Source of the DNA: Nocardia sp. NBC_00508 | GTDB taxonomy: Bacteria; Actinomycetota; Actinomycetes; Mycobacteriales; Mycobacteriaceae | Assembly (NCBI RefSeq): GCF_036346875.1 | Contig: NZ_CP107852.1 | Span: forward strand, 3,286,001-3,350,000 | DNA: 64,000 nucleotides | Direction: 5' to 3' | Shown here: in pieces, positions 26,190 through 34,313 of the stretch | How the letters are laid out: every line of letters begins with the position of its first letter | Position numbering within the stretch: position 1 is the first letter of the stretch | Notes under the pieces: model-generated | Seen by the model: the letters and a program-made list of their open reading frames with translations, nothing else | Database searches by the model: none | What the model was told of the DNA's origin: nothing | Program-made: the position numbers and the translations under genes

Positions 26190-26597
26190 GTGTTCGTCGT
26201 CGCTCTCGTCCTGTTCGTGTCGGCTGTCGTGGCCGTCACAACCGGCGCACTCGGGCTGACCGGCCGGTTGCCGCGTAACCGCTTCTTCGGGGTGCACACC
26301 GAGGCCGCGCTGTCGAACGACGAAACGTTCCGCGTCGCCAACCGCGTCGCCGCCCCCACCTCGATCGCGGCCGGGGCCCTGCTCTTCGCCGGTGGTCTCG
26401 TCACGCTGGCCACCAGCGGAATCCTCGCGCTCGTCGTCGCGGCCTGCGCGGCCGTCGTCGCGCTGTTCACTCTCGGCGCGGGCGCCACCGCCGCCGCGCA
26501 GAGGGCGGACGCCATCGCCCCACCGGCCGAGGTCGGCGGTTGCGGCAGCTCCTGCGGCGCATGCTCCCTACGCGACGCCTGCCAGCCTGCCGGGTGA
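26190..26597 (+). CDS. SdpI-family small membrane protein with Cys-rich tail
   Basis: 135 residues, GTG start. Three hydrophobic segments (about residues 1-22, 58-78 and 80-103). The loop GLTGRLPRNRFFGVHTEAALSNDETFRVANRVAAP is the SdpI-family signature. The C-terminus GGCGSSCGACSLRDAC carries four cysteines in a CxxxCxxC pattern, which could bind a metal or cluster; I do not know this tail as a standard part of SdpI. SdpI of Bacillus gives immunity to a peptide toxin, but there is no sign of such a toxin here. Confidence 0.75.
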   Translation: MFVVALVLFVSAVVAVTTGALGLTGRLPRNRFFGVHTEAALSNDETFRVANRVAAPTSIAAGALLFAGGLVTLATSGILALVVAACAAVVALFTLGAGATAAAQRADAIAPPAEVGGCGSSCGACSLRDACQPAG

Positions 26598-26739
26598 TGT
26601 AATCACCGCGCTCCGGTTGCGCGCCTCTGGGGACAGCAGCCTGTCCACCGGCTGACTCACTTCGCGCTAGTTAATTCTTCGCAACTATCACATCAGTAAC
26701 ACTAGCCACATAGCGCACAGCTATCTAGCGTCAAATGGC

Positions 26740-27492
26740 ATGGAAATCCCATGGCCTAGCTCAACAATCCACTGCCTCAGCATTGCGCTATCGCTAACCG
26801 CGCCGTTCAGCGTCATTTCAGCTATCGCTCCGGTTGCGGCCGCCGCACCGACCGGCCCGGACGTATCGTCCTGGCAGCACGGCGACGGACGCATGATCGA
26901 CTGGTTCGCCGTCAAGCGGGCGGGGCACGACTTCGCCATGATCAAGGCCACCGAGGGGATCAGCTACATCAACCCTTACTTCGTGGCCGACAGCCTCATG
27001 ATGCGCGCCGCGGGCATGGCGCGCGGGACCTACCATTACGCCAGGCCCAAGGTTCCGCCCGAACCGCAGGCCGCGATGTACGCGGCGGTGGCGCTCGGGC
27101 AGAACGGTCCCCTCGATCTACCGCCGGTACTCGATCTCGAGGACTCCGGCGGACTCAACCCGCCAGCCCTGATCGACTGGACCCGCCGCTATCTGACCAC
27201 CGTCCAAGCCCTCACCGGCCGGGTCCCGATCATCTACACCTATCCCAGCTTCTGGCGCACGGCGATGGCCGACACCGCCGAGTTCTCCAGCTATCCCCTG
27301 TGGATCGCCGACTACCGCGGCAACGCGCAACCCGAAGTCCCCGGCGGTTGGTCGGCCTGGACGTTCTGGCAAACCACCGACCGAGGCTCCATCCCCGGTA
27401 TCTCGGGCCGGGTCGACCTCAATGTCTACAGCGGCGCGCAAGGCGATCTCGCCCGCTTCGCAAACACGGGTGGCCTTACCGGAAGCGGATAG
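26740..27492 (+). CDS. Secreted GH25-family lysozyme
   Basis: 250 residues. A signal peptide of about 36 residues (cleavage near VAAAAP) is followed by a complete GH25 barrel: GPDVSSWQHGDGRMIDW, FAMIKATEGISYINPYF, GTYHYARP, the catalytic pair in VLDLED (Asp132, Glu134), PIIYTYPSFW and the terminal FWQTTDRGSIPGISGRVDLNVY. It cleaves the MurNAc-GlcNAc bond of peptidoglycan. There is no cell-wall-binding module. The start lacks a clear ribosome site, and the signal-peptide codons and 85 bp upstream are unusually AT-rich for this window. Confidence 0.9.
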   Translation: MEIPWPSSTIHCLSIALSLTAPFSVISAIAPVAAAAPTGPDVSSWQHGDGRMIDWFAVKRAGHDFAMIKATEGISYINPYFVADSLMMRAAGMARGTYHYARPKVPPEPQAAMYAAVALGQNGPLDLPPVLDLEDSGGLNPPALIDWTRRYLTTVQALTGRVPIIYTYPSFWRTAMADTAEFSSYPLWIADYRGNAQPEVPGGWSAWTFWQTTDRGSIPGISGRVDLNVYSGAQGDLARFANTGGLTGSG

Positions 27493-27571
27493 CCACACTT
27501 CGCACCTCTGGTGGCAGCCGCCGCGGATGTGAACAGTCCGTCGCCGGTGCGAAGTTCGGGGTAGGTGCGGG

Positions 27572-27613
27572 AGGTGGAGCCGCTACCCGCCCAGTCGAGC
27601 AGCGGCTCCACCT
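27572..27613. terminator. Bidirectional hairpin between GH25 and phoX
   Basis: Perfect 13-bp arms, AGGTGGAGCCGCT (27572-27584) and AGCGGCTCCACCT (27601-27613), with a 16-nt loop. A second inverted pair, CTTCGCACC (27498-27506) / GGTGCGAAG (27546-27554), lies just ahead. The two genes converge here. Confidence 0.65.
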
Positions 27614-27674
27614 ATGGGGGAAAGCCGCGGGTGGGGATGGCCGTGGTTGCAGGGGGCCGGTCGCGGCTGCGGTA

Positions 27675-29738
27675 TCAGGCGCCGATCCGGCCGCCGCTCT
27701 TCTTCCACACCGCCACGACCGAGGGGCGCGGCTGAGCCGAGCCGCCGTCGGGCCAGTGCGAGAGGGGGTTGTCCGGGGTCGCGTCGTCGGCCTCGCCGGG
27801 ATGCTGGACGCAGACGATGACCCGCGACTCGGTGACCACCGGGCCGCAGGTCTCCGCGCCGCGCGGCACCGTGAGGAACTGCTTGGTCTGGCCGCGGTTC
27901 GGTCCGTCGAGCACCACGGAGAACAGGCCGTCGTTCGACTTCAGGGCGTTGCCGTCGGTGGAGATCCACAGGTTGCCATACGGGTCGAAGGCCAGGTTGT
28001 CCGGGCAGGAGATCGGGCTGACCTTGGACTTGTCGTAGCCGGCGAAGTAGGTGTCCGCGGCCGCGGGATCGCCGCAGACCAGCAGCAGCGACCAGGTGAA
28101 CGTGGTGCCGGTGTGGTTGTCGTCGATCTCCAGGACTTGGCCGTTCTTGTTGAGTTTGCGCGGATTCGCCTCGTCCGGCCCCTGCTTGCCTTCCGCGCCC
28201 CGGTTGTCGTTGTTGGTCAGCGCCACATACACCTTGCCGGTGTAGGGGTTGGCCTCGAAGTCCTCCGGGCGGTCCATCTTGGTTGCGCCGACCTTGTCGG
28301 CGGCCAGCCGGGTGAAGACCGCGACCTCTTCGGCGCTCATGCCCTCGACCAGTGACTTGCTCTTGCCGTCCGCGCCGGTTTCGAGCAGCGGAATCCACTG
28401 GCCGGTGCCGGTGAAGCCCTTGTCCGATGGCGTGGCGCCGGTGCCGTCGATCTTGTCCGGGTGGTCGCCGGTGAGCTTCGCGACATACAGCGTGCCCGCG
28501 TCCAGAATGGTCAGGTTGTGTCGCATGCTGGACGCGCCGGTGCCCGGCTGGATCTTGCGCGAGGACACGAATTTGTACATGTAGTCGAACTTTTCGTCGT
28601 CACCGGTGTAGGAGACGACGTCACCGTTCTTCGTGACGTAGATGTTGGCGCCCTCGTGCTTCAGCCGCCCCATCGCGGTGTGCTTGATCGGCGTCGAGTT
28701 CGGATCCCACGGGTCGATCTCGATCACGTAGCCGAACCGGTTGGCCTCGTTGGGTTCCTGAGCCAGGTCGAAGCGCTTGTCCGCGCGCTCCCACTGATTG
28801 GCGGTCTTGCCCGCCACGAGACCGTAGCGCTTCAGCCTCGCCACGGCGGCGGGGTCGGTCACCTTGTCGCCGTTGGCGAAGTAGCCGTTGAAGTTCTCTT
28901 CGCCGGAAAGGACTGTGCCCCAGGGCGTCAGGCCGCCGGAACAGTTGGCGAACGTGCCCAGCACTTTGGTGCCGGTGGGGTCGGCCGATGTCTTCACGAA
29001 ATCGCTGCCCGCGGCGGGGCCGGTCAACTTGAACTCGGTGGTCGCGGTGATCCTGCGGTTGTACTTGCCGAAGGCGGGAACCAGCTTGCCCGAACCCGAT
29101 TCGCCCTTGACCTCGACCACGCTCAGGCCGTGCGCGGCCATCGTGATCGCGAGCTGCTCGTCGGTCGGAGCGTCTTTGTTGTAGCCGCGGAACATGTGCG
29201 GGCCGGTGGTGTACTCGTGGTTGACCACGAGCAGGTAGCCGTTGGCCTGGCCTTCGATCGGCAGCAGGGCCGCGAAATCGTTGTTGTAGCCGAACTGCCT
29301 GGCCTGGGCGGCGGCGGTCTGCTTGTCGAAGTCGAACGCAGGCGCGTCCTGGAACAGCGGGTCACCCCAGCGGATCACGACGGACTGCTCGTAGCCCTCC
29401 GGGATCACCACGGCGTCTTCCTTGTTCGGCGCGACGGCGGTGAAGTCGGTGCCGGTTCCGGGCGGGCCCGCGGGCTCGGTGGACCCGGTGTTGGCCGGTT
29501 CGTCGTCGCCGCAGGCCGCGAGCACGCTGCCCGCGCCGACCGCGAGTACCGCGGCCGCGCCACCCTTGATCAGCCCGCGCCGGTTCAGGGAGCTGACGAT
29601 GTCACCGAAATACGCACCGGCGGAGGTGTTCGGTGCCTCGTGGAAGCACGCGTTCGCGCACTTGTACTCACATGTGACGGCTGCGCGCGACGACTGGCCA
29701 TCGTGCTTCACGAAAAGGGCGAGTGGCTGAAGACTCAC
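27675..29738 (-). CDS. PhoX-family (DUF839) secreted alkaline phosphatase
   Basis: 687 residues from GTG 29738 (AGGAG five bases upstream); the longer frame to 29903 is not needed. N-terminal block CEYKCANACFHEAPNTS precedes a Tat-type signal (NRRGLIKGGAAAVLAVG) ending in a lipobox-like LAAC, so it is probably exported folded and lipid-anchored. The PhoX propeller follows, with NHEYTTGPHMF, NCSGGLTPWGTVLSGEENFNGYF, the RFGYVIEIDPWDP block and DNLAFDPYGNLWISTDGN. PhoX enzymes are Ca/Fe-dependent phosphomonoesterases for phosphate scavenging. No Pho box was identified. Confidence 0.9.
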   Translation of the reverse strand: MSLQPLALFVKHDGQSSRAAVTCEYKCANACFHEAPNTSAGAYFGDIVSSLNRRGLIKGGAAAVLAVGAGSVLAACGDDEPANTGSTEPAGPPGTGTDFTAVAPNKEDAVVIPEGYEQSVVIRWGDPLFQDAPAFDFDKQTAAAQARQFGYNNDFAALLPIEGQANGYLLVVNHEYTTGPHMFRGYNKDAPTDEQLAITMAAHGLSVVEVKGESGSGKLVPAFGKYNRRITATTEFKLTGPAAGSDFVKTSADPTGTKVLGTFANCSGGLTPWGTVLSGEENFNGYFANGDKVTDPAAVARLKRYGLVAGKTANQWERADKRFDLAQEPNEANRFGYVIEIDPWDPNSTPIKHTAMGRLKHEGANIYVTKNGDVVSYTGDDEKFDYMYKFVSSRKIQPGTGASSMRHNLTILDAGTLYVAKLTGDHPDKIDGTGATPSDKGFTGTGQWIPLLETGADGKSKSLVEGMSAEEVAVFTRLAADKVGATKMDRPEDFEANPYTGKVYVALTNNDNRGAEGKQGPDEANPRKLNKNGQVLEIDDNHTGTTFTWSLLLVCGDPAAADTYFAGYDKSKVSPISCPDNLAFDPYGNLWISTDGNALKSNDGLFSVVLDGPNRGQTKQFLTVPRGAETCGPVVTESRVIVCVQHPGEADDATPDNPLSHWPDGGSAQPRPSVVAVWKKSGGRIGA

Positions 29739-29934
29739 GGTGACTCCTGGGTTGGGCCGACGGGCGCACGGTAAACCATCCGGACAATCCAGAAAAGACG
29801 GCAAAGTGAACAGCCGCCCAATTAGGTAACCCTCAGATTGCCCGGCTCCGGCAGAAGGAATGCCGCGCGATCCGATGATCTCGAATCGACGCGGCATTCC
29901 CATTGGCGGATATGCGGCGGACGGACCGCGCCCA

Positions 29935-30735
29935 CTAGGCGTTCACCGGAAGGGCGATGACGACCTCGCTCTCGTTCTCGGGCAGATAGTGCGCCTGCAG
30001 GACGCGGCCCATCTGCACCTGGCCGACACTGCCGGGTGCGAGGAACTTCGTCAGCCGGGTCGCGAAGGTCGATCCATCCGGCCGGGTGACCACCAGACCG
30101 AGTTCGACCTCGGAGTAACCGTCGCGGATCGCCCCGGTGACCGACAGCGATTGCACTACCGCCTGGGTGGTGACGCCGCGCTCGGCGATGTCGAGCTTGT
30201 GCCGGGTGGTGATGCCTTTGCGGATCAGCGACTCGTTGATCGCGTCCTGCGCTGCGGACGCGTCGCCGGACAGGTCGACCTCGACCTTGTCGGTGCGGCC
30301 GGGCAAGTACCGCACCGGGAGCACCACACCGGGACGCAGCAGGGCCAATTCGGTGAGCGGCACGATCAGCTTCGCCGACGAATCGAAGGTCTTGCCGTCC
30401 GCGCCCTCGACGCTGAACTCGATGCGGACCTGCGGCTGGTCGTTGACGGTCAACCCGGTCTGCCGCACCGCCCGAACCGTGCCGAGCCCCGTGAGCCCCG
30501 CGCGGAACTCGGCGCTGTTGCGACCGGTGAACGCGGCGACGATGCCTTCTCCCGTGAATGCGAAGACGATCGGCACCAGCGTCAGCGCGAGAATCGGCAG
30601 CGCCATCTCGAAGCCGAGCCAGCCCATTCCGGCGGGCTCGTATTGGCTTGTGGGGACGTAGGTTACCGCGTGATGGACGTAGTAGCCGATCGCCGCGGCG
30701 GCGAGGGCCAGGGCGAGCAGGCGGATCTTCTTCAT
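29935..30735 (-). CDS. Membrane-anchored hypothetical protein with duplicated domain
   Basis: 266 residues. Two hydrophobic segments near the N-terminus (about 5-25 and 42-65) are followed by two similar soluble modules: about 80-150 (VRIEFSVEGADGKTFDSS, ending LPVRYLPGRTDKVEV) and about 165-265 (VELGLVVTRPDGSTFATR, ending LQAHYLPENESEVVI). The shared pattern, strand pair plus YLPxxxxxVxV, resembles DUF3592-like modules, but the name is a guess. It lies between phoX and the lpqH-like gene on the same strand, with gaps of 196 and 98 bp. Confidence 0.65.
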   Translation of the reverse strand: MKKIRLLALALAAAAIGYYVHHAVTYVPTSQYEPAGMGWLGFEMALPILALTLVPIVFAFTGEGIVAAFTGRNSAEFRAGLTGLGTVRAVRQTGLTVNDQPQVRIEFSVEGADGKTFDSSAKLIVPLTELALLRPGVVLPVRYLPGRTDKVEVDLSGDASAAQDAINESLIRKGITTRHKLDIAERGVTTQAVVQSLSVTGAIRDGYSEVELGLVVTRPDGSTFATRLTKFLAPGSVGQVQMGRVLQAHYLPENESEVVIALPVNA

Positions 30736-30833
30736 GGCATTCCTTCGGGGTGTGCGGTTTCAAGATTCACCGCGGCCCGTCATCCCGGTGCGGCGACCGG
30801 GATGACGGGTGCGGGTCGGAGGGCAGGCGGCGA

Positions 30834-31361
30834 TCAGGCGCCGACGATGGACGAGCAGGCGAAGGTGATCTCGAACTTCGACGCTTTCGGCCCGGCCAGC
30901 GGGTTGGTGAGGTCGGGGGCGCCCACACCCTCGCCGGTGACCTTGTAGCTGTTGCCGTCTTTCACGACCGTGGCCGAGCCGCCCGGCATGCCGTTGCCGA
31001 AGCCGATCGCGTAGGGGAGGCCGTTGTCGCCGCCCTTGCTGCCCGCGATCGCGACCGCCTGCACGGTGTCGGCGTCGGTAATGGTCGCGCTCACCGAGAG
31101 GTTGCCGTAGGCGGAGTTGTCGGTGTCGGTCAGTGCGAGCGCCAGCGTGCCGCCCTGCCTGGCGCAAGTGGTGGTGAACTTCGCGTCGAAGGCCTTGCCA
31201 TCGACCGACGCGATCGACTTGCCCGCAGGAGCCGCCGGGCCCGGCTGCGCCGAGGAGGGCGGGGCGGTGGAAGTGCTCGCGTCGTCGCTGCATCCGGTGA
31301 CGAGCAGGGCGACGGCGGCGGACGCGGCGAGAGCGGCGGAGGCGAAGCGGATGCTGTTCAT
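30834..31361 (-). CDS. 19-kDa-antigen-like (LpqH family) lipoprotein
   Basis: 175 residues. Signal peptide and lipobox LLVTGC give a lipid-modified Cys, followed by a Ser/Thr/Pro-rich linker and a beta-rich domain with two further cysteines (TTCARQGG and FACSS). Overall length, a linker rich in O-glycosylation-type residues and the two-Cys domain match the LpqH family of mycobacterial surface lipoproteins. AAGGAC precedes the ATG. The preceding gene on this strand is 546 bp away, and the intervening region carries a palindromic repeat. Confidence 0.8.
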   Translation of the reverse strand: MNSIRFASAALAASAAVALLVTGCSDDASTSTAPPSSAQPGPAAPAGKSIASVDGKAFDAKFTTTCARQGGTLALALTDTDNSAYGNLSVSATITDADTVQAVAIAGSKGGDNGLPYAIGFGNGMPGGSATVVKDGNSYKVTGEGVGAPDLTNPLAGPKASKFEITFACSSIVGA

Positions 31362-31734
31362 GGTCTGTCCTTGTGGTTCGTGGGCGCGGCGCCCCGGTCT
31401 TTGTTTCGTTCGGCCCGCGGTGCGGAGCCGATGAGAGAAAGCTAGGAACGGTTCGCGCCCTACCGATCCCAGGTTTTGCACTCCTCGTAGGCAGCGAGCA
31501 TCCAGATGCCGCGGGCACGTACCCACGCAAAACATCGGCCCAACTCCCGTTCTCGAGCGCAGGCAGAGCTAGCGTTTGCCATTGGCGCCCCTGGGAACAG
31601 GGAGAGCCCGGCTCATGTCCGAACAGCCGACCATCCACGACAAATCGCCAGCGGCAACCACCCGGCCATCAGCACCAGTCATCCCGCGCACACCACGACT
31701 TGCTACGCCCACGCACCACATCGGCCCGCCGCGA

Positions 31735-31862
31735 TTTTCGAGCGAAGCGAGACCGAGCATTCCCCGTTCGCGGCCCGGCTCGCGTCCGAGCGGCCGCCGC
31801 GTCCGCGACGCAGTCGCCAGCGGCGGTCGCTCGGACGCGAGCCATAAGGGGGCCGCGAACAC
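31735..31862 (-). repeat. Palindromic intergenic repeat, copy A (inverted relative to B-D)
   Basis: A 95-bp palindrome (31766-31860) is flanked by a conserved tail, here at 31735-31765 on the complementary strand. Outer arms GTTCGCGGCCC / GGGCCGCGAAC (31766-31776, 31850-31860); inner 21-bp arms (31778-31798, 31822-31842) differ at one position. It sits in the divergent region between the lpqH-like gene and the CHAT cassette. The stretch 31362-31734 holds nothing else I can name except a module at about 31680-31725 that resembles sequences beside copies B and C. Confidence 0.85.
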
Positions 31863-31907
31863 GCCGCGACGAATTCGCGGCAAATCAAACACAGCTAGCC
31901 TGGTCGA

Positions 31908-33290
31908 ATGCGACGACCGCGCGCCATGGTGCTCGACGAGGTGTGGCGCAGGCTCGAGGGTGTCGAAGCGCTCAGCGGCCCACACGGCGGTCCGTTGCGC
32001 CGCACGGTGAAGCTCGTGCTCGACCCGCTGGTGATCCGCCCCGTGCAGCATCCGTTGTGCGCCGACCCGATCCTGACGGCCGATGGCGCGGTACTGCTCG
32101 AAGCGCGTATCCAGGCCGCGGCCGACGTGCTGCGCGCGACGGCGGCCTGGTTCACCGTGCTCAAGCAGGTGCGCCGGGCGCTGCGGGTCACCGAAGGGCA
32201 TCCGCAGGATCTGTACTTCCAGCGCTGCTTCGAACTGGCGACCACCTCGGGCATGCCGGACCTGGCGGTGGCCTCTGCCATCGCCGAGGCCACGCTGCGC
32301 GAGATCCACGAGTACACCGCCGGACGCACCACCCAGGCGCTCAAGGAGTACCTGAACGACCACACCAACGAACGGGAGCTGGCCGGGCTGCTCGACCTCG
32401 CCTGGCGTCGGCGCCCGCTGACGAACCCGTCCGGCGGTGACCACGCCGCCGCAGTGGACGCGCTGCTGGAAGCCTGCGCCGCGGCACGACTCGGTCGAGA
32501 CACGACCGAAGCGCAGCCCGCGCTGGATCGTTTGGTCGCCGCCCACACCGGAACGCACTTGGGAATCCAGCTGTGGCGGAACGAATCCGGCCCCGCGGCG
32601 CGGGAACTCGGGCTGACCGCGCATCCGGTGCCGCTGCGACCGGTCATCGGCGTCTCCGCCTCGAAATCGACCTTGGGACTGCCGTTCGATCGCACCGTCT
32701 ACGAGCGTGTGTTCACCGTCCTGCAGGCATCGAGCGACCGCGCCGAGCTGCCGCCGATCCCGGAGCTGGTCGACGTCGAGATCGCCAGGAGCTGTGCGCC
32801 GTGGGCACTGTTGGACGAGTCGTTGCGTGTGGCCGCGACGGCGGGGACGTCGCTGGCGCTCGGGCTGGCACCGATTGATCAGCGAGTGGGACGAGCAGCG
32901 GGTCAATTGCGTCTCGCCGAAACGGGCGCCGGCGCCGCGCAATCCACCGCGCACCAGGTGATCAACGGCCGCTGGCAACGGGAGGCCTACGTGCTGCAGG
33001 CCCGACGGCTGGTGGTGAGCACCGGTTCCGCCGAACCGCCCACCGGCCCACTGGCCGCCATCGCCGCAGAGCTGACCACGCCGTGGCGGCCCTACCTGCG
33101 GCGACTGTGGGTTCGCCTGCACGGCAGGGACGTCCGGGAGTTCGCGGTCCACGGCCCGGACGAGTTGTGGGATCTGCTCGACGGCGTGGCGCGCTCGGTC
33201 ATCCTCGACCATCGCACGCGGGTCAAACGGGCGCTCAGTGTGCGGATCGGCGCGGTCGAGCCGGACGCGGCGGAATCGAAGGCGAGTTGA
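31908..33290 (+). CDS. Unrecognised protein, first gene of the TPR-CHAT cassette
   Basis: 460 residues, ATG 31908 (ATG 31926 also possible; neither has a clear ribosome site). I do not recognise it. It is soluble with no signal, is mostly predicted helical in its first 200 residues (long runs such as LLEARIQAAADVLRATAAW and LATTSGMPDLAVASAIAEA), then has a mixed region with two strand-rich blocks (VPLRPVIGVSASKSTLGLPFD; RPYLRRLWVRLHGRDVREFAV). No nucleotide-binding or nuclease motif was seen. The stop overlaps the next start by one base (TGATG), so the two are translationally coupled. It opens a four-gene unit ending in a CHAT protease. Confidence 0.7.
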   Translation: MRRPRAMVLDEVWRRLEGVEALSGPHGGPLRRTVKLVLDPLVIRPVQHPLCADPILTADGAVLLEARIQAAADVLRATAAWFTVLKQVRRALRVTEGHPQDLYFQRCFELATTSGMPDLAVASAIAEATLREIHEYTAGRTTQALKEYLNDHTNERELAGLLDLAWRRRPLTNPSGGDHAAAVDALLEACAAARLGRDTTEAQPALDRLVAAHTGTHLGIQLWRNESGPAARELGLTAHPVPLRPVIGVSASKSTLGLPFDRTVYERVFTVLQASSDRAELPPIPELVDVEIARSCAPWALLDESLRVAATAGTSLALGLAPIDQRVGRAAGQLRLAETGAGAAQSTAHQVINGRWQREAYVLQARRLVVSTGSAEPPTGPLAAIAAELTTPWRPYLRRLWVRLHGRDVREFAVHGPDELWDLLDGVARSVILDHRTRVKRALSVRIGAVEPDAAESKAS

Positions 33291-34312
33291 TGAGCACGAC
33301 CGTACGGATCCGGTATCGAGACGGGCTGTGGACCATCGCCCCGGACGGCGCGCCGACCGTTGTAGACGGCGCGGCCGGCATCGACGTGCTCGTGCTCGAA
33401 GTGGCAGGCGGGCACCTGACCTGGAGCTTGCTCGCCGGACACGCGATTCCGGCGGCGGTGATCGATGACCGCGCCCTCGCCCAGGAATGGATCTGGGCGG
33501 TATACGGCCCGGAGGTAGCCCTCGCGCTCGACGAATCGGACGGGCGCGAAAGGGAATACACCGCCGAGCCCGCATTGCCGGACCTCGCCGCACGCGTATG
33601 GCGTCTCGGCTATGCCCGCTGGGCGGCACGTTGGTGGCCCGCCTCCACCCTGGATGGCATCGCGCCGCTGGACGAGCACCTGCTGGAGGACGAAATCGCC
33701 GCGCTGAGCGAGGAATGCGAGCTGATCGTCGACGGAGCGGACGCGCTGATCGAGAGACGCGGCAGCGCCGAGACACCGAGCCGCGCGGAGGACTACGCGC
33801 TGGCCGCCGGACCGGTCGCGGCTGTCGAGCCCGGCGCCCTCGTCTTGTCCAGGGGCACCGCGGGCTGGGACTGGCACCGCTGCCCACCGGGCCTGCTCGA
33901 CGCCTCGGAGCGCGCCGTGTCCTGGGCAGTGGTGCGCACCGCGGGCACGACGATCGTGCGGGTCAGCGCGGTCGCCGCACCGCTGTCGGCCGTGGATGTC
34001 CCAGCGCACCTATATCCCCGCGCCCGAATCCGGGCCGCCGGTGGCGCGGCCGACGTGCCGCTGCTTCGCGACGGCGAACTCTGGCACGCCGAGACCGCCG
34101 CGCCGGCCGGATCGGAGTCGCGCGTGGCTGTGGAAATCTACGTGCCCGGCGTCGGCCCGGACGCCAAGGAAGCGGATGCCGCCGACCGTCGCGCCCGGAT
34201 CCGCGCGCTGGTCACGGCGCGGCTGCGCCGCACGGCCGACGCGCCGGACAATTCCGTCGACGCCCCGTTGCTCGCCGAAATCGCCGCTGCTGCTACCGAT
34301 TCGGACTTCTGA
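33290..34312 (+). CDS. Unrecognised protein, second gene of the TPR-CHAT cassette
   Basis: 340 residues. No family recognised. The N-terminal 70 residues look like a small beta-rich domain (VRIRYRDGLWTIAPDG, then IDVLVLEVAGGHLTWSLLAG). The middle is acidic and helical (EHLLEDEIAALSEECELIVDGADALIE). The region 165-280 is strand-rich (WAVVRTAGTTIVRVSAVAAPL, SRVAVEIYVPG), and a basic helix, ARIRALVTARLRR, is near the C-terminus. No signal or membrane helix. Its start overlaps the preceding stop and its end is one base from the TPR gene, so it is certainly part of the same transcript. Confidence 0.7.
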   Translation: MSTTVRIRYRDGLWTIAPDGAPTVVDGAAGIDVLVLEVAGGHLTWSLLAGHAIPAAVIDDRALAQEWIWAVYGPEVALALDESDGREREYTAEPALPDLAARVWRLGYARWAARWWPASTLDGIAPLDEHLLEDEIAALSEECELIVDGADALIERRGSAETPSRAEDYALAAGPVAAVEPGALVLSRGTAGWDWHRCPPGLLDASERAVSWAVVRTAGTTIVRVSAVAAPLSAVDVPAHLYPRARIRAAGGAADVPLLRDGELWHAETAAPAGSESRVAVEIYVPGVGPDAKEADAADRRARIRALVTARLRRTADAPDNSVDAPLLAEIAAAATDSDF

Positions 34313-34313
34313 C

